Positions 1-10,031 of a DNA stretch of 64,000 nt are shown here, piece after piece. The translations under genes and the position numbers were made by a program. The notes under the pieces were generated by a model, which was not told the DNA's origin, ran no database searches, and saw nothing but the letters and a program-made list of their open reading frames with translations. The stretch is from Chrysoporthe austroafricana (taxonomy: Eukaryota > Ascomycota > Sordariomycetes > Diaporthales > Cryphonectriaceae), in NCBI GenBank assembly GCA_001051155.2, contig JYIP02000002.1, positions 2,983,583 to 3,047,582 of the forward strand, given 5' to 3'. Numbering within the stretch: position 1 is the first letter of the stretch; every line of letters begins with the position of its first letter.

Positions 1-345
1 GTTTTATTGGGGTGTCATGATATAACAGCACCGGCTGGGTTGATTTCTTTTTCGTTTGGCATAGCCCTGGAGTCTCGTCACGTCTTGTCTTGTCCTACTA
101 GGACGCCTGTCATTTCATGGAGCGCAAAATGTCTATTACGACGGGGATCTACAACAGCGGGTTTATATGAAAAGGGTATGGTATCTGAGCCGCGATCTTA
201 TTTAATCAAAAATATCTCTTAGGAACGTCGTGGGGGTCCAGACCAGAACACACCAGTCGTGATGTTTGACATGATGCAGCCGGCTCACTAGACCATCCGA
301 TTCCCTAGCCACCAAGGGGGGGGATGGTGAAGACACTGATTATTG

Positions 346-436
346 CCAGGCTCGCAAACCCTCTTGTCGCCAGCCCTGGAACCCTCTTGTCGCTAGCCCT
401 CGAGCGCCAGGCTCGCGAACCCTCTTATCGCCAGCC
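346..436. repeat. Left cluster of 30-bp dispersed repeat
   Basis: Three adjacent related units lie here: 346-375 (begins ccaggctcgcaaaccctc), a shortened unit at 376-398, and 399-436, whose core is 407-436. The 346-375 unit matches 3420-3449 in inverted orientation with two mismatches in 30, and 3772-3801 in direct orientation with several transitions. These repeats bracket the FunK1-like gene. Confidence 0.75.
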
Positions 437-587
437 ATACTTCTGCACCTGCTATACTGCCGGACGGAAGCTTAGAGCCTGGAAATAAACAGTTCTGGTA
501 TAATCTCCATCCAATTCAGTATATTAAGCTAGTTTTATCGCAAATTTCTGGATAGCTTCAGTCGTAATAGAGGAAGGAAGGTGGGTA

Positions 588-642
588 GTGGTAGTACCAG
601 GCAAGATTAAAACGTTCCCAAAGTTTGTATGGAGATAAGGTG
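588..642 (+). repeat. 55-bp direct repeat, copy 1
   Basis: This copy aligns with 4311-4364 over its whole length with only a few differences, including the shared core cgttccc-aagtttgtatgg. Both copies are in the same orientation, about 3.7 kb apart, on either side of the kinase gene. Weaker similarity continues downstream, where both copies are followed by a ttgagcgc-type motif. Confidence 0.75.
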
Positions 643-929
643 GCAGGTTCGGGAATAGAGTGGGAACAACCACTTGAGCGCAGAGCGCCCAGGCCACACC
701 GGACACGACTCTGGCCAATTAGCTTTTGACTTAGTTCCGGCACTAAAATGAAGCCAAACGCGACCTCCTTCGTCCCTCTCACTCCTAACTTAGGAACTCA
801 CACGACAACGACAGCGGACACAAGGCTTGTCGCCATAAGGGATCAATCCTGCTTCTTCTAGCTGGGACCAAGCCCCCTGCGCCGTTACCGAATCCGCCAT
901 CTGCCATATGCCATCGCGAGCCATCCGTC

Positions 930-3348
930 ATGACAAGCCGATCAGAACAGATCAGAAGCCATCCTATCGGGACCGGCCTTGACGCCTTTCGCGCGTCATT
1001 CGAGTCGCTTTGCAAAGACAAGAACATTGCTTGTTCAACGAGTGTGCTAGATCAACTAGACCGGGAAGGTAAACACAAACTATACTACGTACAGTATCCT
1101 TCTTCTGACAGTAATATATACAGATTTAAGGAGTCTCTCTATCAAGCTCTTTTCAGCACTGCTAGTCCTTCCAGCATCGCTTCTACTCCCCGCGCGTGGG
1201 AGCGGCAAGAACCTTTTTGACGATCTTTTGGGAGTGACTTCCTCTATCAACACCGACGACTTCGACTTTGACCTCGTCAAGCCCCTCTTGCAAGCAGTGC
1301 TTTCCGACAAGCCCGACGATGCTTCCATCTGGGACCAAGTCTATAGCGCCGTCACCGAGTCCACCCCGCCTCCGCGACCGATAGCCTCTTCCTTCCAACA
1401 GACCCCGTGGATCCGCAATACGAGCAGCTTCGCGAACTCTTCTGAATACCGCAAGGATATCGACAGAGTCCTCCGAGAGGAGCTTGGCGCTATGTACGTC
1501 GACCTCCCTCGGTTTTACGAAACATTTTTCGGTAGCGTAGCAGGTCTAAAGACAGCGTCCGAAGCTGTTTTCAAGAAGTGCGTGGAAGGCGATAGCCCAC
1601 TTTTCAATGCTGGCTGGCGCGGATGGCCAGAGAATGCAAACCAGAATGACGTCTTGAGCTGGTTTGCAGAGATTAGCGAGAAACTGGCGTCATTCGCAGC
1701 CGACGAGAGGTCGATACCAACCTCTCAACGAAGGCTGCTGGCACAGCCTAACAAGCCAGTCCAGGGCTCGACAGGGAAGCGGAAACTAGACGTCGGCTTT
1801 GTCAATAATCCGAAAGCCGGAAAAGATTCTCGGTGCCACTGGTCGCAGATTCTTGTGCCTGGAGAGCTGAAGAGCAATCCATCCGCGGATATATATTCTG
1901 AAGCACGGCTTGATTTGGGAAGGTATGCACGAGAAGTTATGGCTGCGCAAGATACTCGTCGTTTCGTTCTGGGATTTACTCTTTGCGGTTCTCTCATAAG
2001 GGTATGGGAATTTGATCGGTTAGGGGCTATTGCATCTGACCAGTTTGATATTAATAAAGAAGGGTTGCGGTTTGTCTTTACGATTCTAGGTTTTCTCTGG
2101 ATGGACGAAGAAGGGCTTGGATTCGATCCTACTATTACAACCCGGAACGGACCTATTCGGGACGGATGGCAGACTCGAGACGGACCATGTTATGTTACGA
2201 TTCAGCGCGACGGCCAGCCCGAACGGTTTATTATCGACAAGCCTATAAAGCGTGCGCCATGCATCGGCGGCCGGGCTACGACATGCTGGAAAGCTTATCG
2301 TGAAGACGACTTACAGAAACCGTTCGTGATCAAGGATTCCTGGCAGTATACGGAATGTGAAGAGGAAGGCGAGCTGCTTCGAGCGGCAACCGATAAAAAT
2401 GTGGTCAACGTAGCCCGTTACTACCATCACGAGACTATCTGCGTACGGGGCAATATCGACGAGATCCAAGACAATGTACGAGGTGGGCTGGATATTACGA
2501 AGGCGAGCAACTACAGCGAAAACAGCACAAAGGCGAGCGAGAACAGTGAGAACAGCAGCATCAACAACAAGAAACGATCATCCACCCAAGCTCATATACC
2601 TCCTCCGCCCAGCAAGAAACCCCGTTCAGCATCTGCAACAAAAGCTTTGCCAAATCGGATACATCGGCGCATCGTTCTTCGTGATTACGGAAAGCCTATC
2701 TACAAAGCAAGCTCTCGAGCGGCTTTGCTTCGCGGGTTTGAAGGCTGCATTGGAGGCCACGAATCCTTGCACAAAGCCGGCATCCTCCACAGAGATATCT
2801 CGGCCAATAATCTCATGATCAACGAGAACGAGAACGAGGACGAAGACGAAGACAATTCGTCTTGGCATTCGTTCTTGATCGACCTGGACCTTGCTATCAG
2901 AGAGCCACGGGAAAACGCGTCGGGAGCCAAAGGGAAGACTGGCACTAGGGCTTTCATGGCTATCGGGGCGCTTCTGGGCGAACAGCATTCCTTTATGCAC
3001 GACCTCGAATCGTTCTTCTGGGTGCTGTTCTGGATATGCATTCACTATAACGGGCCAGACGATAAGGGTAGAGTGGTGCCACGATTTGACAAATGGAATT
3101 ATGACGATACGGAGGTGTTGGCAAGCGCTAAAAAAGGTGTGATTGACGACGAGGGGGATTTCCTCGAGATCGCCAAGGAGAGCTTCACGGTCTACTACCA
3201 GTCGCTGATTCCATGGGTTAATAGACTCAGGAGAAGGGTGTTCCCGAACGGAGAGAGGTGGAAGAAGCTGGAGCCGGGGCTATATGCCTCGATGAAAGCT
3301 ATCCTTTGCGAAGCCCAGGGCGATCCAGAGGTGTTAGCGAAGAGTTAG
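930..3348 (+). CDS. FunK1-family protein kinase-like protein
   Basis: Proposed exons are 930-1110 and 1157-3348 (790 residues), joined by a 46-nt GT-AG intron (gtaata...ttttcag). The join takes the ATG frame at 930 into a frame that reads LLPARGSGKNLFDDLL and then the conserved FunK1 N-terminal region. The catalytic loop HRDISANN is at nt 2788-2811 (Asp about residue 607). DLDLA at nt 2881 replaces the usual DFG, as is common in FunK1. A Gly-Lys-Thr-Gly-Thr-Arg activation segment and a FFWVLFW helix follow. A Ser/Asn-rich insert with a basic patch precedes the catalytic loop, and an acidic Glu/Asn/Asp run (nt 2821-2862) follows it. FunK1 kinases are expanded in fungi, with mostly unknown substrates. 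Repeats on both sides suggest a mobile or unstable locus. The kinase call is firm; the intron is less certain. Confidence 0.8.
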
Positions 3349-3419
3349 ATATGTATAAATTCAATCCCTCTAGCGTAAGTTGCTGGGAGGGCATTGCGGC
3401 TGGCGCTTGAGGGCTCGAG

Positions 3420-3449
3420 GGCTGGCGACAGGAGGGTTTGCGAGTCTGG
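3420..3449 (-). repeat. Inverted copy of the 30-bp repeat
   Basis: The reverse complement of this segment matches 346-375 at 28 of 30 positions. With the left cluster it forms an inverted pair around the FunK1-like gene, about 3.1 kb apart. Confidence 0.75.
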
Positions 3450-3535
3450 CATTCGAGGGCGTGGCATTCGAGGGCGTGGCATTCGACGGCCTGACATTCG
3501 ACGGCCTGGCATTCGACGGCCTAGCTTGAGGGCCT
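3448..3535. repeat. 15-bp tandem repeat (minisatellite)
   Basis: Five 15-bp units run from 3448 to 3522: two read ggcattcgagggcgt and three are ggcattcgacggcct-like. A degenerate 13-bp unit follows. The array starts where the inverted 30-bp repeat ends. Because the unit is a multiple of three it leaves the minus strand open as a Pro-Ser-Asn-Ala-Arg repeat, which I do not regard as a gene. Confidence 0.85.
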
Positions 3536-3771
3536 GGCAGCAGAAAAACTGATACTAACAAGTTCGACATTCTAGCAATCGTCTGGCTAGAAGGGCGATT
3601 TCAAGTACCATTCTTTTTAAATAGGAAATATAATATAAACAGTGTCTAGAAAGCTTATAAAATATACCAACCTTAAATTTCGATACAGGCTAGCTGTTAA
3701 GCTTATTGCTATAACCTTCTTTATACCAAACCTTCTAGCCTTCTTGCCGCCAGCCCTTAAGCCCTCGAGCG

Positions 3772-3801
3772 CCAGGCTCGCAAGCCTTCTTATTGCCAAC
3801 C
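3772..3801 (+). repeat. Diverged direct copy of the 30-bp repeat
   Basis: This segment has the same orientation as 346-375. Most differences are transitions (C to T or G to A, for example cgccagcc to tgccaacc), in an AT-rich setting. That pattern would fit repeat-induced point mutation (RIP), but 30 bases cannot prove it. Confidence 0.6.
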
Positions 3802-4083
3802 TTCTATATCAATTGCCTCTAGGTTGTCAATATCTCGAGCTCGAATCGTTCGAAAAGTTATTATTACATTTCGTCAAAATACAGATCGACTTTGCAAGTT
3901 AGCAAATCGAAAAGCTCTTATTACCCAGAATAGTCAGACGATAGCTTCAAAAAGGCAAACGGGCAAGGCAAGGTCCGGAAGGTTCTGAACAGACCGCCAG
4001 ATAGAACGGCAACAGCTTGGTCGCGCCGCTAGAATCCTGTTTACGACAAAAGAGGCTGTTATAATCCATCGCCTTCTCAGCCT

Positions 4084-4200
4084 CTACGCATAGTCTGGAT
4101 GGATCTCAATGCTGGCTGCGATATCCTTATTGCTGAAGCCGCTTTCGAGAAGGCTTAGGATAAGAGAACGGTCCCTATCGCTCAAGCGTGGGCCAGGCAT
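4084..4200 (-). pseudogene. Transposase N-terminal helix-turn-helix fragment (relic)
   Basis: A 38-codon minus-strand frame starts with ATG at 4200 and reads MPGPRLSDRDRSLILSLLES, then GFSNKDIAASIEIHPDYA and a stop. The pattern 'L-S-x-x-x-R-x-x-I-x-x-L-x-x-x-G-[FY]-S-x-x-x-I-A' is typical of the N-terminal helix-turn-helix of Tc1/mariner-like transposases in fungi. The frame continues past the stop with a basic segment for about 150 nt and then ends. No DDE catalytic region is seen. I infer a decayed element; the class is uncertain. Confidence 0.4.
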
Positions 4201-4310
4201 TACTGCTAGCAATTCGAGAATACCAAAAATCGATTCATGATAGTCGATTTAAGGGGGCACGAAGACTTCAGAGAGCTCTGGCAGAGAGGGTAGGTGGCAA
4301 CAAGAGGGTG

Positions 4311-4364
4311 GTGGTGGCACCAGGTAAGATTAAACGTTCCCGAAGTTTGTATGGAGATAAGGTG
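4311..4364 (+). repeat. 55-bp direct repeat, copy 2
   Basis: This is the partner of 588-642 in the same orientation, differing by one single-base indel and a few substitutions. It closes the repeat-bounded block that contains the kinase gene. Confidence 0.75.
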
Positions 4365-5103
4365 AATGCAGGTGGGAGTATGCGGCTTGTCAATGACATT
4401 GCAGAGCGAAGGCGGGGTCTTCAACTATCTATCTGCTCCCGGCCGCTAGACAGAGCTCAGTTGAGCGCCAGACTCGCAGAGCTCGAGAGGTACGGCAGAT
4501 GCGTGGAGGAGTTTGGCTATTTCTAGAAAATCACCTCTATACCAGTAGCAGCAAGTGTGGAAGGGAGTTGGCTCCGCCAGAATTGACGCGTCTAGGGGGA
4601 AATCCAAGGTGTAGTGCAATGTGGTACCTCAAAGAAGAATACACTGATCCATTCGGTCTTTATTTTCCATACACCACCATATAAGCCTTAACCCTCAACG
4701 TTTATGACTCTGACATGGCGTAGAATCGCTGACACCACCTGATTAGGCATCCGTAGACGTTTGATGTACATGCCATAACGAACAGGGCCATGAATTAAAT
4801 CCTCTAAAAAGAAATCTGATGGATTAAAAGGCGTACAAGACCATTAATCAAACTCCACTCCCCGGGTGCCACTCCCTACTATGCCCACACAACACAGAGC
4901 CCTTGCTGACCTGGTGATTATTTGACAAAGGAACCTTGGGTATCGAACGTTTTTCAGCAAAATTAGAGTACAGTGCTACGAATTGGCGGGAGTCGATGCT
5001 GATTGATCGTAATTGTTTGAAGGGGGGGGGGGGGAACGCCAGCCCGTCTCCAAAGCATGCTGAGCGCGGCAAGCTCCTGAAGCAGAGAGCACACGATGAT
5101 CTT

Positions 5104-8100
5104 TCACTCGGGAGTCTCAGGAATCTCCCAGATAGCCTCATCAAATTTGCGCTCGACTTCGACCTTTGCCTTAGGCGACGTAGGAGAGGCTAAGGACGGC
5201 TCAGCGGAGCGAGGCGCGAAGCGCAGCTGCGAGTTTGGAGTGAAAAGAGGCAAGTCGGCGCGCTTCATTGGGCTAGGCGCAGCCGTGGCGCGGTCGGTCT
5301 GCCTCATCAGGCTGGGCGATAAAACGCCGGGCTCTTCATGTCTCACTGGACTATGTCTCACTGGACTGGTTGTGCCCGTGTTTTTGGCAGCCAGCGCAGC
5401 CTGTTTGTGCGGACTGGGCGTCGCGGAGGTATTGACTGGAAGCCAGTTCAGGGGACCTTCGGGAGTCCGAGCTTCGGGCGCTGGTCCATCGGGTTGATAT
5501 TGGATGAACGTATCAGGAGTGGACGCCTGGCCGGAGACTGGGGAAACCACCGGAGTTTCGGCCTCAACATTAGCTTCTTGGGCAGCACCAACCACGGGAG
5601 CTGCAGGTGTCTCTTGGGGAGGCGGCTTCTGGGGGATAGTCGGGCTGACTTCAATAGAAGATGCACCGTCATCAGTAGGGAGAAGCGGCTCCTGCGCTGG
5701 GGGCTTCTCTCCAGGAGTGACAGGAAGGCTCGGGTTTTGAGACCCATTTGCCTGCATGGCTTCTTTGGCATTCGCGAGCTTCAGATTTTCACGCGCACGA
5801 GCCTCCTTCTGCTGTTTCGTGACCAGCGTGATCTTCTTAATGCCAGAAGTAATCTTGTCCAGTTCATCTCCCGCCTTCTCTTTGTTTGCAGCACTTCGCG
5901 TGGACTGAGGGCTCGTCGGACTCGATGGTTTCGACCCATTCTTGGTGGCCGGCGCTGTGGCTTTCTTGGCCCGCGGGGCCTTGGGCGCATCCTTCTTGGC
6001 TGTGTTCGTCGTCCTAGTCTTTTTGACTGCAAGAGGCGCATTGCTTGCGGTTGTCGCAGTTGTGGTTGTTCTGACACCTAGGGAAGTCTCAGGTCGTCCA
6101 GTCATTGACGTCGAAGGACGTTCGGCAGCGAAAGCACCTGGTGCGCCATCAAGACTCCCGGAAACAGTCGCCGCCGCGCTAAGGCGTCGTCCTGCTTGCT
6201 TGTCAAGGCTGCGGCCATTGGGTTGCGGCGTGCTGCTTCGTGCTGCCCCCTTCTCGGAGGCCAGGACCGCTGCGCCAGCCACGGTTTTTCGTCTGCTCTT
6301 AGGATTATCCTCGTCATCACTGCCTTCAAAGTACGACTTGGTGGTCTTCCGTTCTCGTAAACTCATTCTTGACGACGGGGGAGGAGGCGGCGGTGGTGCT
6401 ACCACAGGTGCATCCTGTTCTTCAGTGATCCCCATGGCAGCCAAATGCCGCTCACGCCGGAGCCGTGTAGCGTCGGCAGTGAGCTCCTGGGGATTGCAGC
6501 TGGTTGTGGTTCGTTCAGTAGGAGTTAAAATCGTACACAATCCATGAGCCGCAACATTCCAGGGGACCTCGGGTGGGGGCGGAGTGGGCAGTCTGGGAGG
6601 CGGCACGCCGTTGAAAGAGGCTTGCCGGCGAAGCTTGGCAATCTCCACCATCTTTGCTGTTGATGACTGTGTTGGGGTTGAGTAGTTGCCCGGGGTGAAG
6701 CTCCGGGCCACTCGAGGTGCTGGCGGCGACAGGACGATACCAGACTCGAGCATCTCGAGATTCTCCGAGTTCCACCACGAGGTATTGTAGGCATGGGGGC
6801 GCAGCTTGGTCTCGAGAGAGTTTCGTCGATCACCCATATTCCCCATAGCGCCCACTGTATCGCCACCGAGCCCGTTGCGGTCTCCCGCCGGCACAGGATC
6901 ACTGCCAGCCAGGCCGCTGATATGGCTCAAGACTCCAGACGTCAGAGCACGGTCGCTATATCCTCCCTCAAGCACACTGATGAGTCTACCGTGAACACTT
7001 GTCCCCTCTTCCTCGGCAATCTTCTTGACGTCGCTGGCGATGCGGGCATAGAAACTGGTCGGCACGTTCACACTATGACGCTGCATGCCAGCGCCTTCCC
7101 ACTCGCTGGCGTCGAAGCCCGCTGAAAGGAATATCGCTGCCTTGGAGCTCTGGTTTGCCGCGTGAAGGCGGTCCGTATGTGCCTTCAGAAACTTCCGAGC
7201 CTTCTGTAGCAGGACAGTGTACTTGTCCTCGTAAAGCTCCCAGAACTCAGCCTCCGTCTTCCAGGACTCCAGGTGGACATTCCAGACGTGCTGACCGTGT
7301 GCGTTGTCTATACACAGGCTGGCGTTCTTGACCTTCTCCTCATCTCCCTGCTCACAAGGATATGAGTTGATATCGTGCAGTGAGAAATAGCCGATCGAGG
7401 ATTTCTTCCAATACGCGGCGTTCTTGGCTAGACCGACGCCCCTCGAGTTGTGCTGCCACGCGATCGCCTGTGAGCCGTCGCCGTGGTGCAGGTCGAAGTC
7501 GATAATGGCAGCATGCGTGAGGCCGTGACCAAGAATCGCATGCATGATACCCACGTGCACATTGTTGACCCAGCAGAAACCGGAGGGAAAGCTTGCCGAG
7601 CAGTGGTGCCCAGGAGGCCGAACCGCGACGAACGCACGTTTGGGTCCATCTTCTTTGAACACAGCATCGACGGCGTCACAGACAGCACCCAACGAGCCCT
7701 CCAGCGCCTCCAGGGACTCCGAACACAGGTACAAGTCTCCCTCATGCAGCTTCTTAGGCTCCTCGTGATCTGGGCCGCGGTTCATCTCCGGGCGCTGCAG
7801 CTCCTTCCCGCCCATTGCAAGCTTGCCCTCGGCCGCGGCACACATCATCTTGAGCTCCTCCATCCACTTCGTTCCATGTACGTTCGTGACCGCAGGCGAC
7901 ATGAGAGGTAGGCGACGAGTAGACTTCTGTATGCGAAACGGGATCGAGGGCAGGGTCGCCGCGTTCACACCCGGGTGGGGTGGGTACTCTCCGTCGACAT
8001 GGCGCTCTCCCAGCAGCACGTAGGCTGCCGCAACACCCAAGACACAGGCTTTTATTCGCTCGGGCCGTTCGACGATGGTGTTCAGCGCGGAGCGGGGCGT

Positions 8101-8664
8101 CTTCGGGCGCGAGAACCGGTGTCCGTAGCACGAATCGTGGAGTATCACGACCGTGTCGGCGGCGCGACCCGACGCCTCGCCGTGCAGCTGCTCGAGCTCA
8201 CCGCGGAAATACGTCCTCGCTATTCCGTTAGCGGTAGGAGGAGGCGGGCGCGAGAGATCGGGCGACATGGGCGCGCGCGAGGGAGAGGCTGGTATGTTGC
8301 CGGAGGCGGATCGGCGCGGTGGCGCGACGCCGTTGGCGGACTGTAGCGAGTTCATGGAGGCCTTTCGGATCAGGCTTGGGGTTGCTGAGCGCGAATCACG
8401 ACCGTGGGTGGGGCCGCCGCTGTTTCCGAAGGACATACGCGAGGCGGACCGGACGCTGAGTGCTGAAGGGGATCGGTCGACGGCTGGTCTGTGGTGATTG
8501 TTGTTGGGTGAACGCGCAGGCCCAGGAGGGGTGGCTGCGGAGGGCGAGGTCGAGATGGAGAGCCCTTTCAGGGAGTGCAGCAGCTCTCCATCTGACCCTC
8601 CCGCCTGGCTGGACGAGGCTCTCGGCTTGACCGGCGTGGTCGCGGGGTTTGGCGACGGCGACAT
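5104..8664 (-). CDS. hos3: Class II-type histone deacetylase, Hos3/HosB-like
   Basis: A single exon of 1186 residues. The start is the ATG at 8664; the open frame continues upstream only through a GTG. Residues ~1-165 are Ser/Pro-rich and disordered. The deacetylase domain spans ~168-590 with AVRPPGHHC (the His pair near 351), DFDLHHGDG near 388 (metal-binding Asp and His), SAGFDASEWEG and VLEGGYSDRAL. These are the zinc-ligand and charge-relay motifs of the arginase/deacetylase fold, so the enzyme should be active on acetyl-lysine, probably of histones. The segments around the catalytic site and the long C-terminus are typical of yeast Hos3 and Aspergillus HosB. The ~600-residue tail is low-complexity, with Lys/Ala/Pro-rich basic stretches and a short helical KQQKEARARENLKLANAKEA segment, and looks regulatory. 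Confidence 0.93.
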   Translation of the reverse strand: MSPSPNPATTPVKPRASSSQAGGSDGELLHSLKGLSISTSPSAATPPGPARSPNNNHHRPAVDRSPSALSVRSASRMSFGNSGGPTHGRDSRSATPSLIRKASMNSLQSANGVAPPRRSASGNIPASPSRAPMSPDLSRPPPPTANGIARTYFRGELEQLHGEASGRAADTVVILHDSCYGHRFSRPKTPRSALNTIVERPERIKACVLGVAAAYVLLGERHVDGEYPPHPGVNAATLPSIPFRIQKSTRRLPLMSPAVTNVHGTKWMEELKMMCAAAEGKLAMGGKELQRPEMNRGPDHEEPKKLHEGDLYLCSESLEALEGSLGAVCDAVDAVFKEDGPKRAFVAVRPPGHHCSASFPSGFCWVNNVHVGIMHAILGHGLTHAAIIDFDLHHGDGSQAIAWQHNSRGVGLAKNAAYWKKSSIGYFSLHDINSYPCEQGDEEKVKNASLCIDNAHGQHVWNVHLESWKTEAEFWELYEDKYTVLLQKARKFLKAHTDRLHAANQSSKAAIFLSAGFDASEWEGAGMQRHSVNVPTSFYARIASDVKKIAEEEGTSVHGRLISVLEGGYSDRALTSGVLSHISGLAGSDPVPAGDRNGLGGDTVGAMGNMGDRRNSLETKLRPHAYNTSWWNSENLEMLESGIVLSPPAPRVARSFTPGNYSTPTQSSTAKMVEIAKLRRQASFNGVPPPRLPTPPPPEVPWNVAAHGLCTILTPTERTTTSCNPQELTADATRLRRERHLAAMGITEEQDAPVVAPPPPPPPSSRMSLRERKTTKSYFEGSDDEDNPKSRRKTVAGAAVLASEKGAARSSTPQPNGRSLDKQAGRRLSAAATVSGSLDGAPGAFAAERPSTSMTGRPETSLGVRTTTTATTASNAPLAVKKTRTTNTAKKDAPKAPRAKKATAPATKNGSKPSSPTSPQSTRSAANKEKAGDELDKITSGIKKITLVTKQQKEARARENLKLANAKEAMQANGSQNPSLPVTPGEKPPAQEPLLPTDDGASSIEVSPTIPQKPPPQETPAAPVVGAAQEANVEAETPVVSPVSGQASTPDTFIQYQPDGPAPEARTPEGPLNWLPVNTSATPSPHKQAALAAKNTGTTSPVRHSPVRHEEPGVLSPSLMRQTDRATAAPSPMKRADLPLFTPNSQLRFAPRSAEPSLASPTSPKAKVEVERKFDEAIWEIPETPE

Positions 8665-10031
8665 CGTGAATACCTGTGAGGGGTCGCTGCCACTTTCACG
8701 CTGTTCCGTGCTGACTCTAGTCGCCGCCACCGACTCAGAAAGACGATTTGCGCCCAGACCCCACTACTCGGATCTCCTATCTCCCGTATTCGAGCTCTGT
8801 TGGGTTGCGTGGTGAGTTAGGGGCCTGTTGCGGGAGTTGCAGAGGATGCTTGGAGTGTCATCGTCAGGAAAGGGGCTCTGCAAAAGTTGCACAGTTCATC
8901 CCTTGGTCAACTATGACGGGTGTGAAGTCCAAAACAATAATAAACTCATTCGGTTGCGCCTGCGCGTAATGAGCTGCTGCATCCCTGCAGGAGTGCACTG
9001 ACGTAGTTAGTGATATGCATGCGCGCGGTAGAACCCACCCTTCCAGCGCGCCCCTTGCTGTGCCCCTACATTCCTTGATCCACATACCGGCTTCAGAGGC
9101 CCTGAGCCTGCCGTAGGGCTGATGAAAGGCGTCTGAGGCAGAACGAGACATCTCTGCAGTCACCAGACGTGAATACCCTGTCGGACTGGGCCCTCAAAGA
9201 ATGGAACAAAACATATATCTTGGACCAAACCCCCCCCCCCCCACTTCCGAAACGTCAAAGGGAGTCATCTTCGCTTTGATGAGGGGTCTAGATCCCTTCG
9301 TCAGGGGAAAGGCAGAGAGAACTCCCTCAGACACAGCCTTTGTCGCGCAGAGAGTCCACCATCCGGCAGATAGGCCCAGTACCCTTGGAAAATAAGCCAC
9401 CGACGCAGGCAGCAGATAGGCGCCACCAAGGCGGGTTCGCATCCTATTGTTATGGTGCGTGAGGATTCGACCGCGTACTACTACAGCGGAAATAAACAGC
9501 CGTGTCGACAGCGGCCCGTTTTACTTCGAATATCAGCCACGTGGGATATGGGCATGCTGTAAGCCAGAGGCGCAGCACCTACTACGTACCTTACCTCGGC
9601 CGAGCGCAACAACAACGGCAGATGCGCCGCGCGGTTTGGAATCATGTGCGCCGGTCTCCACCACCAGGCAGCTCTCCCGCATCCTCTTTGCAGCCCGGTG
9701 TGGGTTTCCTGGGCAAGCAACGTTGCATGGCAGGCATGAGAGTAGGACCGCCGCCGCCGCCGCCGCAGTGCTGCTGCTACCCAAACCTGTGCCTCGTGTC
9801 TCTAGGCTAGTTAAGCCAGCTGGGGAAGCCCAGGATGGCAAGTCTTGCGGACCAGTAAACAGAAATGCTTCTGTGCAGATTGCCCTGCCATATGATGCTA
9901 TCGCTTCGCTATGACCCGATTTATGCCTCCATCTGTCTCACGCTCTGGCGCCGGGCTGCTGTATGTATCAAGACCAACGCTCTATTCATCACATGCATGC
10001 TGCGCTCCGGAAAGTAAACCAATCTATGCCT
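8665..10031. other. Intergenic region between the deacetylase and hexokinase genes
   Basis: No supportable gene. It serves as promoter and 5' UTR for the minus-strand deacetylase gene and 3' flank for the hexokinase gene. Visible items are a C-run at about 9229-9242, a CACGTGGG E-box near 9539 and a short GCC repeat near 9751. The open frames at 9447-9914 show no domain and no consistent codon bias. Confidence 0.6.

Larger units (their letters stand above)
1..929. other. Repeat-bearing region upstream of the kinase gene
   Basis: No convincing gene is visible. The stretch holds a left cluster of a 30-bp repeat (346-436) and the first copy of a 55-bp direct repeat (588-642); both recur on the far side of the FunK1-like gene. 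The short open frames here have no recognisable domain. The last ~150 bases before 930 are the likely 5' UTR and promoter of the kinase gene. Confidence 0.6.
3349..5103. other. Repeat-rich, transposon-relic region downstream of the kinase gene
   Basis: No intact gene is visible. The stretch contains an inverted copy of the 30-bp repeat, a 15-bp minisatellite, an AT-rich segment (about 3600-3900) with another diverged repeat copy, a transposase-like N-terminal fragment (4084-4200) and the second 55-bp direct repeat. The open frames at 4188-4684 have no recognisable domain. A G-run lies near 5026. The final bases are the 3' flank of the minus-strand deacetylase gene. Confidence 0.6.

Noticed and set aside
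3370..3570. Minus-strand 66-codon protein with Pro-Ser-Asn-Ala-Arg repeats
   Set aside because: It is a translation of the 15-bp minisatellite in non-coding DNA.
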